Shown piece after piece: positions 24,501 to 34,316 of a stretch of 64,000 nucleotides of DNA. The translations under genes were made by a program, and so were the position numbers. This stretch comes from Priestia iocasae (GTDB taxonomy: Bacteria > Bacillota > Bacilli > Bacillales > Bacillaceae_H). The notes beneath the pieces were generated by a model. The model worked only from the letters and a program-made list of their open reading frames with translations, was not told the origin of the DNA and searched no databases. The stretch is taken from contig NZ_JAFBFC010000007.1 of NCBI RefSeq assembly GCF_016909075.1, positions 1-64,000 on the forward strand, read 5' to 3'. Position 1 is the first letter of the stretch. The number at the start of each line of letters is the position of its first letter.

Positions 24501-26588
24501 ATGGTACGTATTGGTGGTTTGGCAAGTGGAATGGATACTGATTCCCTTGTAAAGGATTTAATGAAAGCAGAACGTATGCCTTTAGATAAATATAAACAAA
24601 AGAAGCAAGCGTTAGAGTGGAAACGTGATGACTATCGCTCAATGAATTCATTGTTGTTATCACTAAGAGACTTATCATTTGATATGAAGCTTTCTTCTAA
24701 CTATCGAGCAAGGTCCGTTAGTTCTTCAAATGACTCAAAGATAACGGCAACGGCAACAAGTGCAGCGAATCTTTCTTCTTTTACTGTTTCGAAGATTGAC
24801 CGTCTAGCTACGGCCGCAACTAAAGTGAATACAGGTAGTATCTCTAAAGATACAACAGCTAAGGTCGATTCTACAAAAGGGTTATACAGTATAAAAGATT
24901 CGTTTGGAGATAGCACGTTTAATTGGAGCAAAGGAAGTGTCGAAACAACAACGATTTCTGCTACAGAAAGTGGCAGCACTTTTAACTTGACGCTTTCTAA
25001 CGGAGTAAGTGTAAAGAATGAGATAGCGGATTTATCTAGTATCTCTGTAAAAGTAAATGGCACGTCTTTTAAGGTGGTAGCGAAGGATGCCACTCCTCAA
25101 AAAGGAGAGGTGAAGCTTGCTGCTGATGGTACGTTAACATTTGGAGAAAGCATTAACAAAGGCAGCTCTATCAAAGTTGATTATGTAGCAGATAAAAAAG
25201 TTGATACATTTAAATCATCAGATCCATTAAAAGAGCTACAGCTAACAAAAGGTGCCTTGGTTGAAGGTAGCGTGACTATTACAGCCGGTAGTAAAACATA
25301 TGTGAGTACAACTAATGGGGAAATTAAAGATGAAACTGATGCAGTAGTAGGTAGTATTGATTTCCCAACAGGAAAAATCACCTTTAATGAAGGTCAAGAA
25401 ATTCCTAGCGATACAGAAGTAAAGGTAGCGTATGAGCAACATTATTTTTCTTTCGGTATTACGACGTTTAATGCAAAAGGATCTGTTGAAGAAAAGTTTA
25501 ATGTACAAGGAACAGAATCATTAAACAATGTACTTAGCCGTATTAATGGTTCTCAAGCAGGCGTCACAGCTTTTTATGATTCGTTTACAGATCAAGTGAC
25601 ACTAACAAGGAAAGAAACCGGTAACTTTAATACGGAAGGTGAAGTTGAGGCTGATCCTGATAAAGGCATTCTAGAGGTCCGCAAAGATGAAATTATGACA
25701 AGCGGAACTTTTCTAAATAATGTTTTAAAATTTGATGGTGCAAGTGAGACGGGTGGAGAAAATGCGAAGTTTACAATTAACGGCTTAGAGACGCAGCGTA
25801 CATCTAACACCTTTGAAATGAATGGTGTCACACTTACATTAAAAGATAAAACAGAGGCTACAGACCCACCAATTTCTCTAGGTGTTTCTAACAACACGGA
25901 GGCTGTGTTTGAAAATATTAAGAAGTTTGTTGATAAATATAATGAAACGATTGAAAAAATCCAAGCAAAGCTTTCAGAAGATGTCTACCGATCTTATACA
26001 GCTTTAACAGATGAGCAGCGTGAACAACTATCTGATAAGCAACAAGAGCAGTGGGAAGAAAAAGCAAAAAGCGGGTTACTCCGTCGAGATCCAATCTTAT
26101 CAAGTGTACTAAGTCAAATGCGTCTGGATTTTTATACACCCGTTAAGAATAGTCAGAATGCGCAATCACCTTTTCAGCAGCTTACAGCTATTGGAATTAA
26201 AACAAGCAGTAACTATTTAGAGGGTGGAAAGCTAACGATTAACGAAGCAGAACTGAAGAAAGCGATTGAAGAAGACCCTGCATCTGTCGAACAGCTTTTT
26301 GCCGGTTCTGGAACAGCTTATGGTGAAAAAGGGATTGTTAATCGTTTATATGATAGTCTTCAAAAGTCAATGGGACAAATACGCGACCGAGCAGGGAGCA
26401 GTTTATCAACAAATATGCAGTTTGCGATTGGTCGTGATTTAAATAATGTGGATAAACAAATTAGTAGTTTTGAATCTCGTTTAACACAAATCGAAGACCG
26501 CTACTGGCGTCAATTCACCGCAATGGAAAAAGCGATTCAACGTTCAAATGAGCAAGCGATGTTCATGATGCAGCAGTTTGGTGGGTAA
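24501..26588 (+). CDS. fliD: FliD, filament cap protein
   Basis: FliD forms the cap that folds flagellin at the filament tip. The N-terminal FliD_N domain has VRIGGLASGMDTDSLVKDLM and RMPLDKYKQKKQALEWKRD. The C-terminal FliD_C domain has VDKYNETIEKIQAKL, FQQLTAIGIKTSS and LTQIEDRYWRQFTAMEKAI. At 695 residues it is about 200 longer than the B. subtilis protein. The extra length is Ser/Thr/Lys-rich beta sequence in the outward-facing middle (about residues 110-330), a region likely exposed on the cell surface and quickly varying. Confidence 0.95.
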   Translation: MVRIGGLASGMDTDSLVKDLMKAERMPLDKYKQKKQALEWKRDDYRSMNSLLLSLRDLSFDMKLSSNYRARSVSSSNDSKITATATSAANLSSFTVSKIDRLATAATKVNTGSISKDTTAKVDSTKGLYSIKDSFGDSTFNWSKGSVETTTISATESGSTFNLTLSNGVSVKNEIADLSSISVKVNGTSFKVVAKDATPQKGEVKLAADGTLTFGESINKGSSIKVDYVADKKVDTFKSSDPLKELQLTKGALVEGSVTITAGSKTYVSTTNGEIKDETDAVVGSIDFPTGKITFNEGQEIPSDTEVKVAYEQHYFSFGITTFNAKGSVEEKFNVQGTESLNNVLSRINGSQAGVTAFYDSFTDQVTLTRKETGNFNTEGEVEADPDKGILEVRKDEIMTSGTFLNNVLKFDGASETGGENAKFTINGLETQRTSNTFEMNGVTLTLKDKTEATDPPISLGVSNNTEAVFENIKKFVDKYNETIEKIQAKLSEDVYRSYTALTDEQREQLSDKQQEQWEEKAKSGLLRRDPILSSVLSQMRLDFYTPVKNSQNAQSPFQQLTAIGIKTSSNYLEGGKLTINEAELKKAIEEDPASVEQLFAGSGTAYGEKGIVNRLYDSLQKSMGQIRDRAGSSLSTNMQFAIGRDLNNVDKQISSFESRLTQIEDRYWRQFTAMEKAIQRSNEQAMFMMQQFGG

Positions 26589-26610
26589 TAGTAAAGGGAG
26601 TGAGTAGAAG

Positions 26611-27012
26611 ATGGCAACGAGTAATCCATATCAAGCGTATCAACAAAACAATGTGAATACGGCATCACCAGGTCAGTTGACGCTTATGTTATATGAAGGG
26701 TGTATTAAGTTTATTAAGCTTGGTAAGTTAGCGATTCAACAAAATGATATTCAAGCGAAAAATACGAACTTGTTGAAGGCACAAAAGATTGTACAAGAGT
26801 TAATGGTCACACTAGATAAGAAATACCCTGTATCTGAGAATTTACTTGTAATGTACGATTATTTAAACAATCGTTTGATTGAAGCGAATATTAAAAATGA
26901 TATCGGTATTTTAGATGAAGTGGAAGGGTATGTTGTCGAGTTCCGTGACACGTGGAAGCAAGTTATTCAGCTAAGCCGTCAGCAATCACATGGTCAAGGT
27001 GGAAAGGCATAG
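26611..27012 (+). CDS. fliS: FliS, flagellin export chaperone
   Basis: The 133-residue helical protein has the FliS signatures NPYQAYQQNNVNTASPGQLTLMLYEGCIKF in several parts and LVMYDYLNNRLIEANIKND. It binds the C-terminus of flagellin in the cytosol, preventing aggregation and presenting it to the export gate. In this strain it would also handle flagellin that is being glycosylated. The stop overlaps the region where fliT begins. Confidence 0.95.
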   Translation: MATSNPYQAYQQNNVNTASPGQLTLMLYEGCIKFIKLGKLAIQQNDIQAKNTNLLKAQKIVQELMVTLDKKYPVSENLLVMYDYLNNRLIEANIKNDIGILDEVEGYVVEFRDTWKQVIQLSRQQSHGQGGKA

Positions 27013-27017
27013 TGAGT

Positions 27018-27362
27018 ATGCTTCATCAGCTTTATGAAGTGACAAAAGCGTTACATACACATGTCGCAACCAGTCCTTCGGAGGAACAGCGAGATGCTTA
27101 CATTCAACGTGTTGATGAGCTTTTGGACGCTCGTCAAGCGTTACTTTCGCACGTCACCAAGCCAGCTTCCTTAGAAGAGAAGGCACTAGCACAAGAGATG
27201 ATCACAATGAATCAAGCGATTGACCGAGCGCTTGTTGGAATAAAAGAGCAAGTAGCGGTTGATATTCGTAAGTTGAAAATAAAGAAAACAAAAACGGACC
27301 GCTATGCCAATCCATACGCCAATGTATCGTTTGACGGGACCTTTTATGATAAACGGAAATGA
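27018..27362 (+). CDS. fliT: FliT-like flagellar chaperone
   Basis: The 114-residue helical protein sits immediately after fliS as FliT does in B. subtilis, where it is about the same size. N-terminal helices (MLHQLYEVTKALHTHV; YIQRVDELLDARQALLSHV) match the FliT pattern, and the tail is basic. FliT is the FliD export chaperone. ATG 27018 is chosen because AAAGG lies about 10 bases upstream; a GTG at 27012 is possible. The stop overlaps the next ORF. Confidence 0.75.
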   Translation: MLHQLYEVTKALHTHVATSPSEEQRDAYIQRVDELLDARQALLSHVTKPASLEEKALAQEMITMNQAIDRALVGIKEQVAVDIRKLKIKKTKTDRYANPYANVSFDGTFYDKRK

Positions 27363-27757
27363 GTGAACGTATGCCAACTCTAGAGATAAATCAATTTGAA
27401 CTTTTAAAATCGTATTATGACTTGCTTCAAACCATTCAAGAAGGTCTTCTCTACGTTGAAGCGAGCTTTGATGATGAGAATAAAACAGAAGGAGATCGGG
27501 TATTAGGTGATGTGCTTGAAGCACTTAGTCAACTTGAGAAAACAAATGAGCAACTGCTACAAGAATTTGCTGAAAACCGATCGTTTACAAAGTTTATTGA
27601 ACAGTATCAACCAGTTCTTAACGCTGTGCTTCAGCTAGAAGGGCACATGAATGATATGTATGAAAAGCAACGCATTATTAATGGTGACATTCTCCCTCTG
27701 TTTGAAAAGTGGAAGACACGAATGGAGCAGCAAATTCAACCATATATTACGCACTGA
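27359..27757 (+). CDS. Unrecognised coupled protein at the end of the fliD operon
   Basis: The 132-residue, acidic, all-helical protein is not confidently recognised. Its ATG overlaps the fliT stop (ATGA), so it is translationally coupled to fliT. Helices run roughly from LEINQFELLKSYYDLLQTIQ, through LEALSQLEKTNEQLLQEFAEN, to AVLQLEGHMNDMYEKQRI. No signal peptide, membrane segment, cysteine or enzymatic motif is visible. The position and small helical fold suggest a second flagellar chaperone or FliT paralogue, but this is inference. Confidence 0.7.
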   Translation: MSERMPTLEINQFELLKSYYDLLQTIQEGLLYVEASFDDENKTEGDRVLGDVLEALSQLEKTNEQLLQEFAENRSFTKFIEQYQPVLNAVLQLEGHMNDMYEKQRIINGDILPLFEKWKTRMEQQIQPYITH

Positions 27758-27800
27758 AAAATGTGGTATCTCTTTGAGGGATGCCGCATTTTTTTATTTT
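27758..27800 (+). terminator. Terminator of the flaG-fliD operon
   Basis: AAATGTGGTATC pairs with GATGCCGCATTT around a short loop and is followed by a T-rich run. Confidence 0.85.
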
Positions 27801-27890
27801 CTTCCTCATACTATTTTCTAAACACATCGACATACTAAGGAGGTGAATGTGAAAAAGTAGACATTCACAAAATTTTCACATAATTTTATG

Positions 27891-27916
27891 GTTTAAGAAG
27901 GAGATGTGTCGGGTAT
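27891..27916 (+). promoter_or_regulatory. Sigma-B promoter of hpf
   Basis: GTTTAA at 27891-27896, a 14-base spacer and GGGTAT at 27911-27916 match the general-stress sigma-B consensus exactly. B. subtilis hpf (yvyD) is known to be sigma-B controlled. An inverted repeat GTGAATGT/ACATTCAC lies just upstream (about 27843-27868). Confidence 0.8.
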
Positions 27917-27962
27917 TGTAGAAATATAGATACATACCTTGGATTAAAGGAGGAGTTCAGAC

Positions 27963-28520
27963 ATGCTATACAACATTCGCGGTGAAAACATTGAGGTAAC
28001 TCCAGCGATAAAGGACTATGTAGAGAAGAAAATTAATAAGCTAGAAAGATACTTTGATCAAACTCCGAAATCAGATGTTTATGTAAATCTAAAAGTATAC
28101 AACAATGAACAAAAAATAGAAGTTACGATTCCTATGACGGATTTAGTACTTCGTGCAGAAGAAACACATACAGATTTATATGCAGCTATTGATCTTGTTG
28201 TTGATAAACTCGAGCGTCAAATTCGTAAACATAAAACAAAAGTAAACCGTAAGTTTCGTGAAAAAGGTGTACCAAAGTATGTGTTTGCTAATTTAGAGGA
28301 TGAAACAGCAGCAACGGCTGTTGCGACAGAAGAAGATGAAGATTTAGAATTAGTGCGTACAAAGCGCTTTGACTTAAAGCCAATGGATAACGAAGAAGCA
28401 ATTCTACAAATGAATATGCTTGGTCACAGCTTCTTTGTCTTTACAAACGCAGAAACAAATACAACAAACGTTGTGTATCGTCGTAAAGATGGAAAGTACG
28501 GCCTAATCGAGCCAAATTAA
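27963..28520 (+). CDS. hpf: Long-form ribosome hibernation-promoting factor
   Basis: The 185-residue protein has an N-terminal ribosome-binding domain (MLYNIRGENIEVTPAIKDYVEKK..., VYVNLKVYNNEQKIEVTIPM, LYAAIDLVVDKLERQIRKHK). After an acidic linker (about residues 115-130) comes a C-terminal dimerisation domain (VRTKRFDLKPMDNEEAI, LGHSFFVFTNAET, VVYRRKDGKYGLIEP). The long form dimerises 70S ribosomes into inactive 100S particles in stationary phase and stress. The sigma-B promoter upstream agrees with that role. Confidence 0.96.
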   Translation: MLYNIRGENIEVTPAIKDYVEKKINKLERYFDQTPKSDVYVNLKVYNNEQKIEVTIPMTDLVLRAEETHTDLYAAIDLVVDKLERQIRKHKTKVNRKFREKGVPKYVFANLEDETAATAVATEEDEDLELVRTKRFDLKPMDNEEAILQMNMLGHSFFVFTNAETNTTNVVYRRKDGKYGLIEPN

Positions 28521-28527
28521 TTATAAA

Positions 28528-28561
28528 AGCTGATGCGGGTTGCTCTCGCATCAGTTTTTTT
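28528..28561 (+). terminator. Terminator after hpf
   Basis: AGCTGATGCG pairs with CGCATCAGTT around a short loop and is followed by seven T residues. Confidence 0.85.
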
Positions 28562-28683
28562 GTTCTTCAACACACCCAATCATCATCCTTATAGCAAGGA
28601 AAGTTCTCTACCATCAGCCACCTATTCTCCACTGTCCCTTTGCATATCTACCTCGATTATTTGTCATGGTTATCCCTCGAATG

Positions 28684-28712
28684 TTACAATTTTACTGATA
28701 ATCAGATATAAT
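28684..28712 (+). promoter_or_regulatory. Vegetative promoter and long leader of secA
   Basis: TTACAA (28684-28689), a 17-base spacer and TATAAT (28707-28712) form a sigma-A promoter. The transcript would have a leader of about 200 bases containing a long inverted repeat, ATTGTTGTT (28795-28803) with AACAACAAT (28844-28852). Otherwise the 400-base gap before secA contains only the hpf terminator. Confidence 0.6.
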
Positions 28713-28922
28713 AGAAGAAACAATCAGCTTCTTTGATGAAGCGCATGAAAGTGATGACACCAGAATTCAAATAAACAAGGTTCTTTTGTAACCGATTGTT
28801 GTTCCTAAATATGATTGGTTGAAAAGGAAATGACCGATCAAGAAACAACAATGATTATAAAAGCAGCCATATGACAAGATAGATGTTGCATTTATTCCAT
28901 TATAAATAGAGGAGCGTTTTAG

Positions 28923-31439
28923 ATGCTTGGATTATTTAAGAAGGTATTCGATGGCAACCAACGCCAAATTAACCGTTTAGAAAAAATGGCAGACGAAATT
29001 GATGCGTTAGGTCCTAAAATTGGTGAGCTAACAGATGATCAATTACGCGAAAAAACAGCAGAGTTTCAACAACGTTATCAAGCAGGCGAAAAGCTGGATG
29101 ACTTATTAGCTGAAGCGTTTGCGGTTGTGCGTGAAGCAGCGAAGCGTGTATTAGGAATGTATCCGTACAAAGTACAGCTAATGGGGGGCGTTTCCCTTCA
29201 TGAAGGAAACATTTCTGAGATGAAGACGGGGGAAGGTAAAACGTTAACTGCGACGATGCCTGTTTATTTAAATGCGATTACTGGCAAAGGTGTTCATGTT
29301 GTGACAGTCAATGAATACTTAGCAAGCCGTGACGCGACTGAAATGGGACGCTTATACGAGTTTTTAGGGTTAACAGTAGGATTAAACTTAAACAGCTTAA
29401 CGCGTGAAGAAAAGCAACAAGCGTACAATGCCGATATTACGTATAGCACAAACAATGAGCTGGGCTTTGATTACTTACGTGACAACATGGTGCTGTATAA
29501 AGAGCAAATGGTACAGCGTCCGCTTCACTTTGCAGTAATCGATGAGGTTGACTCGATTTTAATTGATGAAGCACGTACACCGCTTATTATTTCAGGTACG
29601 GCACAAAAATCAGCGGCACTTTACATCCAAGCAAATGCATTCGTTCGTACGTTAAAGAAGGAAGAAGACTTTACGTATGACGTGAAAACGAAAAGTGTTC
29701 AATTAACGGAAGATGGAATGTCAAAAGCAGAGAAAGCGTTTGGCATTGAAAACTTATTCGATATCGCACACGTTGGGTTAAATCACCATATTAACCAAGC
29801 GCTAAAAGCACATGTCACGATGCAAAATGACGTAGACTATGTGGTGGAAGAAGGAAAAGTGGTCATTGTTGACCAATTTACGGGTCGCTTAATGAAGGGA
29901 CGTCGCTTTAGTGAAGGGCTACACCAAGCGATTGAAGCAAAAGAAGGCGTGGATATTCAAAATGAAAGCATGACGCTTGCGACAATTACGTTCCAGAACT
30001 ACTTCCGTATGTATGAAAAACTATCTGGTATGACGGGTACGGCGAAAACAGAGGAAGAAGAGTTCCGTAACATCTACAACATGCACGTTGTAGCGATTCC
30101 AACAAACAAACCGATTGCGCGTGATGACCGTGCAGATTTAATTTATAAAACAATGGAAGGGAAGTTCCGTGCAGTAGCAGATGATATCGTAGAGCGCCAT
30201 AAAAATGGACAACCTGTACTTGTGGGTACGGTTGCGATTGAAACATCAGAGTTACTGTCAGCCCTTTTAAAGAAAAAAGGCGTGCCGCATCACGTGTTAA
30301 ATGCGAAGCAGCATGAGCGTGAAGCAGAAATCATTGAAAATGCGGGTCAAAAAGGTGCGGTTACAATCGCAACAAACATGGCTGGTCGTGGTACCGATAT
30401 TAAACTTGGTGAAGGTGTACGTGAAGCCGGTGGACTTGCGGTTATTGGTACAGAGCGTCATGAATCTCGTCGTATCGATAATCAGCTTCGTGGTCGTTCT
30501 GGTCGTCAAGGAGACCCAGGGGTAACGCAGTTCTATTTATCAATGGAAGATGAGCTCATGCGCCGCTTCGGTTCGGATAACATGATGGCGATGATGGACC
30601 GTCTTGGTATGGACGACTCACAGCCAATTCAAAGTAAAATTGTGACGCGTGCCGTTGAATCTGCACAAAAACGTGTAGAGGGTAACAACTTTGATGCGCG
30701 TAAGCAATTACTACAATATGACGACGTTCTACGTCAGCAGCGTGAAGTCATCTACAAGCAACGCTTTGAAGTGTTGGATTCTGACAATCTTCGTGACATC
30801 GTTGAGCGTATGGTTCGCGCAACAATCGAGCGCGTTGTAGAAGCGAATGCGCCTCGTACAGAGCTTGAAGAAGAATGGAATCTAAAAGCGATTGTGGATT
30901 ACATGGCTGCAAACATGTTAGAAGAAGGAGCCATTTCAGAAAATGACCTTCGTAACAAAGAACCAGAGGAAATGGTTGAGTTCTTATTTGAAAAAGCGAA
31001 AAAACGCTATGATGAAAAAGAAGAGCAGCTTCCTGAAGAGCAAATGCGCGAATTTGAAAAAGTGGTTGTGCTTCGTGCGGTTGACTCAAAATGGATGGAT
31101 CACATCGATATGATGGATCAGCTACGTCAAGGGATTCACCTTCGTGCATACGGTCAAACCGATCCGCTTCGTGAGTATCAGTTTGAAGGCTTTGCGATGT
31201 TTGAAAACATGATTGCAAGCATTGAAGAAGAAGTGGCGAAGTATATGATGAAAGCAGAGATTCATAATAACTTAGAGCGTCAAGAAGTGGCAAAAGGTCA
31301 AGCAGCTGTTCATCCGAAAGAAGGCAGCGAGCCAGTGAAGAAAAAGCCAAAAGTAAATGCCATTGATGTAGGAAGAAATGATCCTTGTATTTGCGGTAGC
31401 GGCAAGAAATACAAAAGCTGCTGCGGGCAACAGGCGTAA
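28923..31439 (+). CDS. secA: SecA, preprotein translocase ATPase
   Basis: The 838-residue motor drives preproteins through the SecYEG channel. The Walker [14 protein letters not shown] lies near residue 100-112, [14 protein letters not shown] near 207-220, and [39 protein letters not shown] in the second nucleotide-binding domain. The C-terminal tail after a Lys-rich linker ends in the zinc-binding [14 protein letters not shown], which contacts SecB-like partners or ribosomes. The length is near that of B. subtilis SecA1 (841). AGAGGAG precedes ATG. secA is followed by prfB, as in other Bacillaceae. Confidence 0.98.
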   Translation: MLGLFKKVFDGNQRQINRLEKMADEIDALGPKIGELTDDQLREKTAEFQQRYQAGEKLDDLLAEAFAVVREAAKRVLGMYPYKVQLMGGVSLHEGNISEMKTGEGKTLTATMPVYLNAITGKGVHVVTVNEYLASRDATEMGRLYEFLGLTVGLNLNSLTREEKQQAYNADITYSTNNELGFDYLRDNMVLYKEQMVQRPLHFAVIDEVDSILIDEARTPLIISGTAQKSAALYIQANAFVRTLKKEEDFTYDVKTKSVQLTEDGMSKAEKAFGIENLFDIAHVGLNHHINQALKAHVTMQNDVDYVVEEGKVVIVDQFTGRLMKGRRFSEGLHQAIEAKEGVDIQNESMTLATITFQNYFRMYEKLSGMTGTAKTEEEEFRNIYNMHVVAIPTNKPIARDDRADLIYKTMEGKFRAVADDIVERHKNGQPVLVGTVAIETSELLSALLKKKGVPHHVLNAKQHEREAEIIENAGQKGAVTIATNMAGRGTDIKLGEGVREAGGLAVIGTERHESRRIDNQLRGRSGRQGDPGVTQFYLSMEDELMRRFGSDNMMAMMDRLGMDDSQPIQSKIVTRAVESAQKRVEGNNFDARKQLLQYDDVLRQQREVIYKQRFEVLDSDNLRDIVERMVRATIERVVEANAPRTELEEEWNLKAIVDYMAANMLEEGAISENDLRNKEPEEMVEFLFEKAKKRYDEKEEQLPEEQMREFEKVVVLRAVDSKWMDHIDMMDQLRQGIHLRAYGQTDPLREYQFEGFAMFENMIASIEEEVAKYMMKAEIHNNLERQEVAKGQAAVHPKEGSEPVKKKPKVNAIDVGRNDPCICGSGKKYKSCCGQQA

Positions 31440-31671
31440 TCTTTCAGCTTTTTTCTGAAAAAGTACGACGTAGCGCAGAGAACAGATGAAGAAGTTGATG
31501 GGAAATTACTTCTTTAACCAGCAACAATTATTTGTAGCAACTATGTTTCTGATTAATATGCTAAAATGAAGATAGTCAATTCAAGATTGAACATGATAAG
31601 GAAATGGGGGATTCCTCATTTCCTTTGTGTGTGGAGAAATACACGATTATGAATATAGAGGTGCTTATAAC

Positions 31672-32770
31672 ATGGAATTAGTAGAAATTAAGCAAGAACT
31701 TGATAGAACAGCTAAGCGATTAGCGGACTTTAGGGGGTCTCTTTGACCTCGATAATAAGCAAGCTCGCATTAATGAGCTAGATGAACAAATGGCAGACCC
31801 AAGCTTCTGGGATGACCAACAAGCGGCACAAACCGTCATTAATGAAGCGAACGGATTAAAAGATGCCGTGAATCAATTTAATCATCTTGATGAAACGTAT
31901 GAAAATTTACAAGTATCGTATGAGCTTGTGAAGGAAGAATACGATGAAGATTTAGCAGAAGAGCTGATCACAGAGCTTAAACAACTAACAAAAGGAATGA
32001 ATGAGTTCGAGTTAGAGCTTTTACTAAGCGAACCATACGATAAAAACAATGCAATTTTAGAGCTTCATCCAGGTGCGGGTGGAACAGAGTCTCAAGACTG
32101 GGGTTCTATGCTGTTACGTATGTACACACGTTGGGCAGAGAAAAAAGGCTTTAAAGTGGAAACAATGGACTACCTTCCTGGTGATGAAGCAGGAATCAAG
32201 AGTGTGACGCTGTTAATTAAAGGTCACAATGCATATGGTTACTTACGTGCTGAAAAAGGTGTACATCGCCTTGTTCGTATTTCACCGTTTGATTCATCAG
32301 GTCGTCGTCACACATCTTTCGTGTCTTGTGAAGTAATGCCGGAATTCAATGATGAAATTGAAATCGACATCCGTACAGAAGATTTAAAAGTAGACACATA
32401 CCGTGCGAGTGGTGCGGGTGGTCAGCATATCAATACAACGGATTCAGCGGTTCGTATCACACATATGCCAACAGGTGTCGTTGTATCATGTCAAACAGAG
32501 CGTTCACAGATTAAAAACCGTGAGCAAGCGATGAAAATGCTAAAAGCAAAATTATATCAACGTGAGATTGAAAGACAGCAAGAAGAATTAGCTGAAATTC
32601 GCGGTGAGCAAAAAGATATCGGATGGGGAAGTCAAATTCGTTCTTACGTATTCCATCCATACTCAATGGTAAAAGATCACCGTACAAACACAGAGGTAGG
32701 AAATACGCAAAGTGTGATGGATGGCGATTTAGATCCATTTATTGATGCATATTTACGTTCTAAAATTTAA
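31672..32770 (+). CDS. prfB: Peptide chain release factor 2, with programmed +1 frameshift
   Basis: RF2 reads UGA and UAA stop codons. Codons 1-24 run from ATG 31672 to CTT 31741-31743 and are followed by in-frame TGA (31744-31746). An internal SD-like AGGGGG stands at 31732-31737, and reading resumes one base forward at GAC 31745. This is the classical autoregulatory frameshift: low RF2 makes ribosomes pause at UGA and shift. The full product is 365 residues, with SPF (about 204-206, stop-codon recognition) and GGQ (about 249-251, peptidyl hydrolysis). A single-frame annotation would give a truncated protein from 31790. Confidence 0.97.
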
Positions 32771-32884
32771 TGTATCGTTCTTTTTTAAGATGTTTGGTGA
32801 TGAAAAGATAGGAAGTTGATTCGAGCGAAAACAAATCACCCTGTTAATGAGCAAATACACCATTTCATTCTTAACTAAGAAGAA

Positions 32885-32926
32885 ACCAGGCCCGTGCATA
32901 GATCTATGCATGGGCCTGGTGATTTT
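32885..32926 (+). terminator. Strong inverted repeat after prfB
   Basis: ACCAGGCCCGTGCATA pairs with TATGCATGGGCCTGGT with one mismatch around a GATC loop, followed by GATTTT. The stem is very strong and the T tract short; both strands could use it. Confidence 0.75.
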
Positions 32927-32977
32927 GTGGGAAACTTTACTAAAGTAAATAAGTGAAGAGACAGAGTGGAGGCAGCT

Positions 32978-33838
32978 ATGACTCGCAGGCAATTGTATCA
33001 GAAATTATATCCTTATCGTCGTATTATCAATATTTTATATGTGCTAGTCGGTTCGGCCATTGTCGCAATGGCGTTTAATTTGTTTTTATTACCAAACCGT
33101 GTTGCTTCAGGTGGCGTTAGCGGGATTAGTACCATTTTCGATTCCTTATTCGGATGGGAGCCGGCTTATGTGCAGTGGGCATTTAACATTCCTCTATTCA
33201 TTGCTGGTATTTTGTTATTAGGATGGCAATTCGGGGCCAGGACCTTAATTGGTACGATCTTTTTACCGATGGTTGTCTTTTTAACAAAAGACATGGAGCC
33301 AGCTACAACGGATCCGCTTTTAGGAGCTCTATTTGGTGGAATTGGAGTCGGCCTTGGATTGGGCCTTGTATTTAGAGGGCGTGCTTCAACAGGTGGAACG
33401 GATTTGGCTGCTCAAATTATTCATAAGTACTTTGGAATGTCCCTTGGTGTTTGCGTGGCAATTATCGATGGACTCATTGTGTTAACCGCAGCGATTGTTT
33501 TTGATATTGAATTAGGATTGTACGCGTTAGTGGCACTATATGTTACAAGTAAAACGATTGATATTGTACAGGTGGGTGTTGGTCGTTCAAAAATGGTATT
33601 GGTCATTACCAATCAAGAGCAAGAAATTCGTGAAGCCATTTTACATAAAATCGATCGTGGTGTTACTAAATTATCTGCTTATGGTGGGTATACAGATAGC
33701 GAGCGTCCCATTTTAATGGTTGTGGTGGATCAATCAGAATTCACAAAATTGAAACAAACGGTTCAAAGCATTGATGCTAATGCATTTGTCATTGTAGCGG
33801 ACGCTTCAGAGGTACTTGGGAAGGGTTTTAAACAGTAA
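32978..33838 (+). CDS. yvjA: YvjA, YitT-family membrane protein
   Basis: The 286-residue product has about five hydrophobic membrane segments between residues 15 and 200 (for example IINILYVLVGSAIVAMAF and LVALYVTSKTIDIV). Motifs LPNRVASGGVSGIS and GRASTGGTDL are typical of the YitT family. A cytosolic C-terminal DUF2179 domain follows (GVTKLSAYGGYTDSERPILMVVV). Function is unknown; transport has been suggested for the family. ATG 32978 is chosen because GGAGG ends five bases upstream; a GTG at 32966 is less likely. It keeps its B. subtilis position between prfB and cccB. Confidence 0.85.
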   Translation: MTRRQLYQKLYPYRRIINILYVLVGSAIVAMAFNLFLLPNRVASGGVSGISTIFDSLFGWEPAYVQWAFNIPLFIAGILLLGWQFGARTLIGTIFLPMVVFLTKDMEPATTDPLLGALFGGIGVGLGLGLVFRGRASTGGTDLAAQIIHKYFGMSLGVCVAIIDGLIVLTAAIVFDIELGLYALVALYVTSKTIDIVQVGVGRSKMVLVITNQEQEIREAILHKIDRGVTKLSAYGGYTDSERPILMVVVDQSEFTKLKQTVQSIDANAFVIVADASEVLGKGFKQ

Positions 33839-33898
33839 GAAGTAGGCTATAATAGAATTGATTTGGAAAATTTTATTAATCATAAGGGGGGACTTGTT

Positions 33899-34243
33899 AT
33901 GAAAAAACGATTACTGGCATTATTTATGGGAACATCCCTTGCTTTAGCTGCATGTGGCGGAGGAGAAGATACAGCGAAAGAGCCTGCAGAGAACGATGCA
34001 GCTCCAGCAGGAGAGACATCTGACGGCGGTGAAGGTGAGCAATTATTCCAACAAAGCTGTGCGTCTTGTCACGGTAACAACCTTGAAGGAGGAGTAGGGC
34101 CGAACCTTACGAAGGTTGGAAATAAATATTCAGAAGATGAAATTGAAAACATTATTTTAAATGGCCAAGGCTCAATGCCAAAAGGGTTATTAAAAGGTGA
34201 AGATGCAACAAAAGTAGCCGAGTGGTTAGCGACTCAGAAATAA
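33899..34243 (+). CDS. cccB: Membrane-anchored cytochrome c-551
   Basis: The 114-residue lipoprotein has a signal peptide ending in the lipobox LAAC (Cys19 lipidated), then an acidic, Ala/Glu-rich linker (about 20-45). The haem c domain has the CASCHG attachment site (about 54-59) and the Met ligand region GSMPKG (about 95). It carries electrons on the outer face of the membrane to terminal oxidases. The start is ATG 33899, preceded by AAGGGGGG; the in-frame TTG at 33863 adds a non-signal-like extension. Confidence 0.94.
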   Translation: MKKRLLALFMGTSLALAACGGGEDTAKEPAENDAAPAGETSDGGEGEQLFQQSCASCHGNNLEGGVGPNLTKVGNKYSEDEIENIILNGQGSMPKGLLKGEDATKVAEWLATQK

Positions 34244-34279
34244 TCCATGCATGAAGAAATAGATCAAAGAACATGTCAC

Positions 34280-34316
34280 GGGCAAATACGACAAAGTATT
34301 TGCTCTTTTTTTGTTT
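34280..34316 (+). terminator. Terminator after cccB
   Basis: GGGCAAATAC pairs with GTATTTGCTC around GACAAA and is followed by a run of seven T. The next 280 bases up to ftsE are very AT-rich; a TATAAT at 34475-34480 is a plausible -10 for the ftsEX operon without a convincing -35. Confidence 0.85.

Noticed and set aside
28533-28736. Small + strand open frame of 67 codons after hpf
   Set aside because: It begins inside the hpf terminator, has no ribosome binding site and overlaps the secA promoter.
33863-33898. Longer cytochrome c-551 start at TTG 33863
   Set aside because: It would place non-signal residues before the lipoprotein signal peptide, and the strong AAGGGGGG site lies inside this extension, just ahead of ATG 33899.
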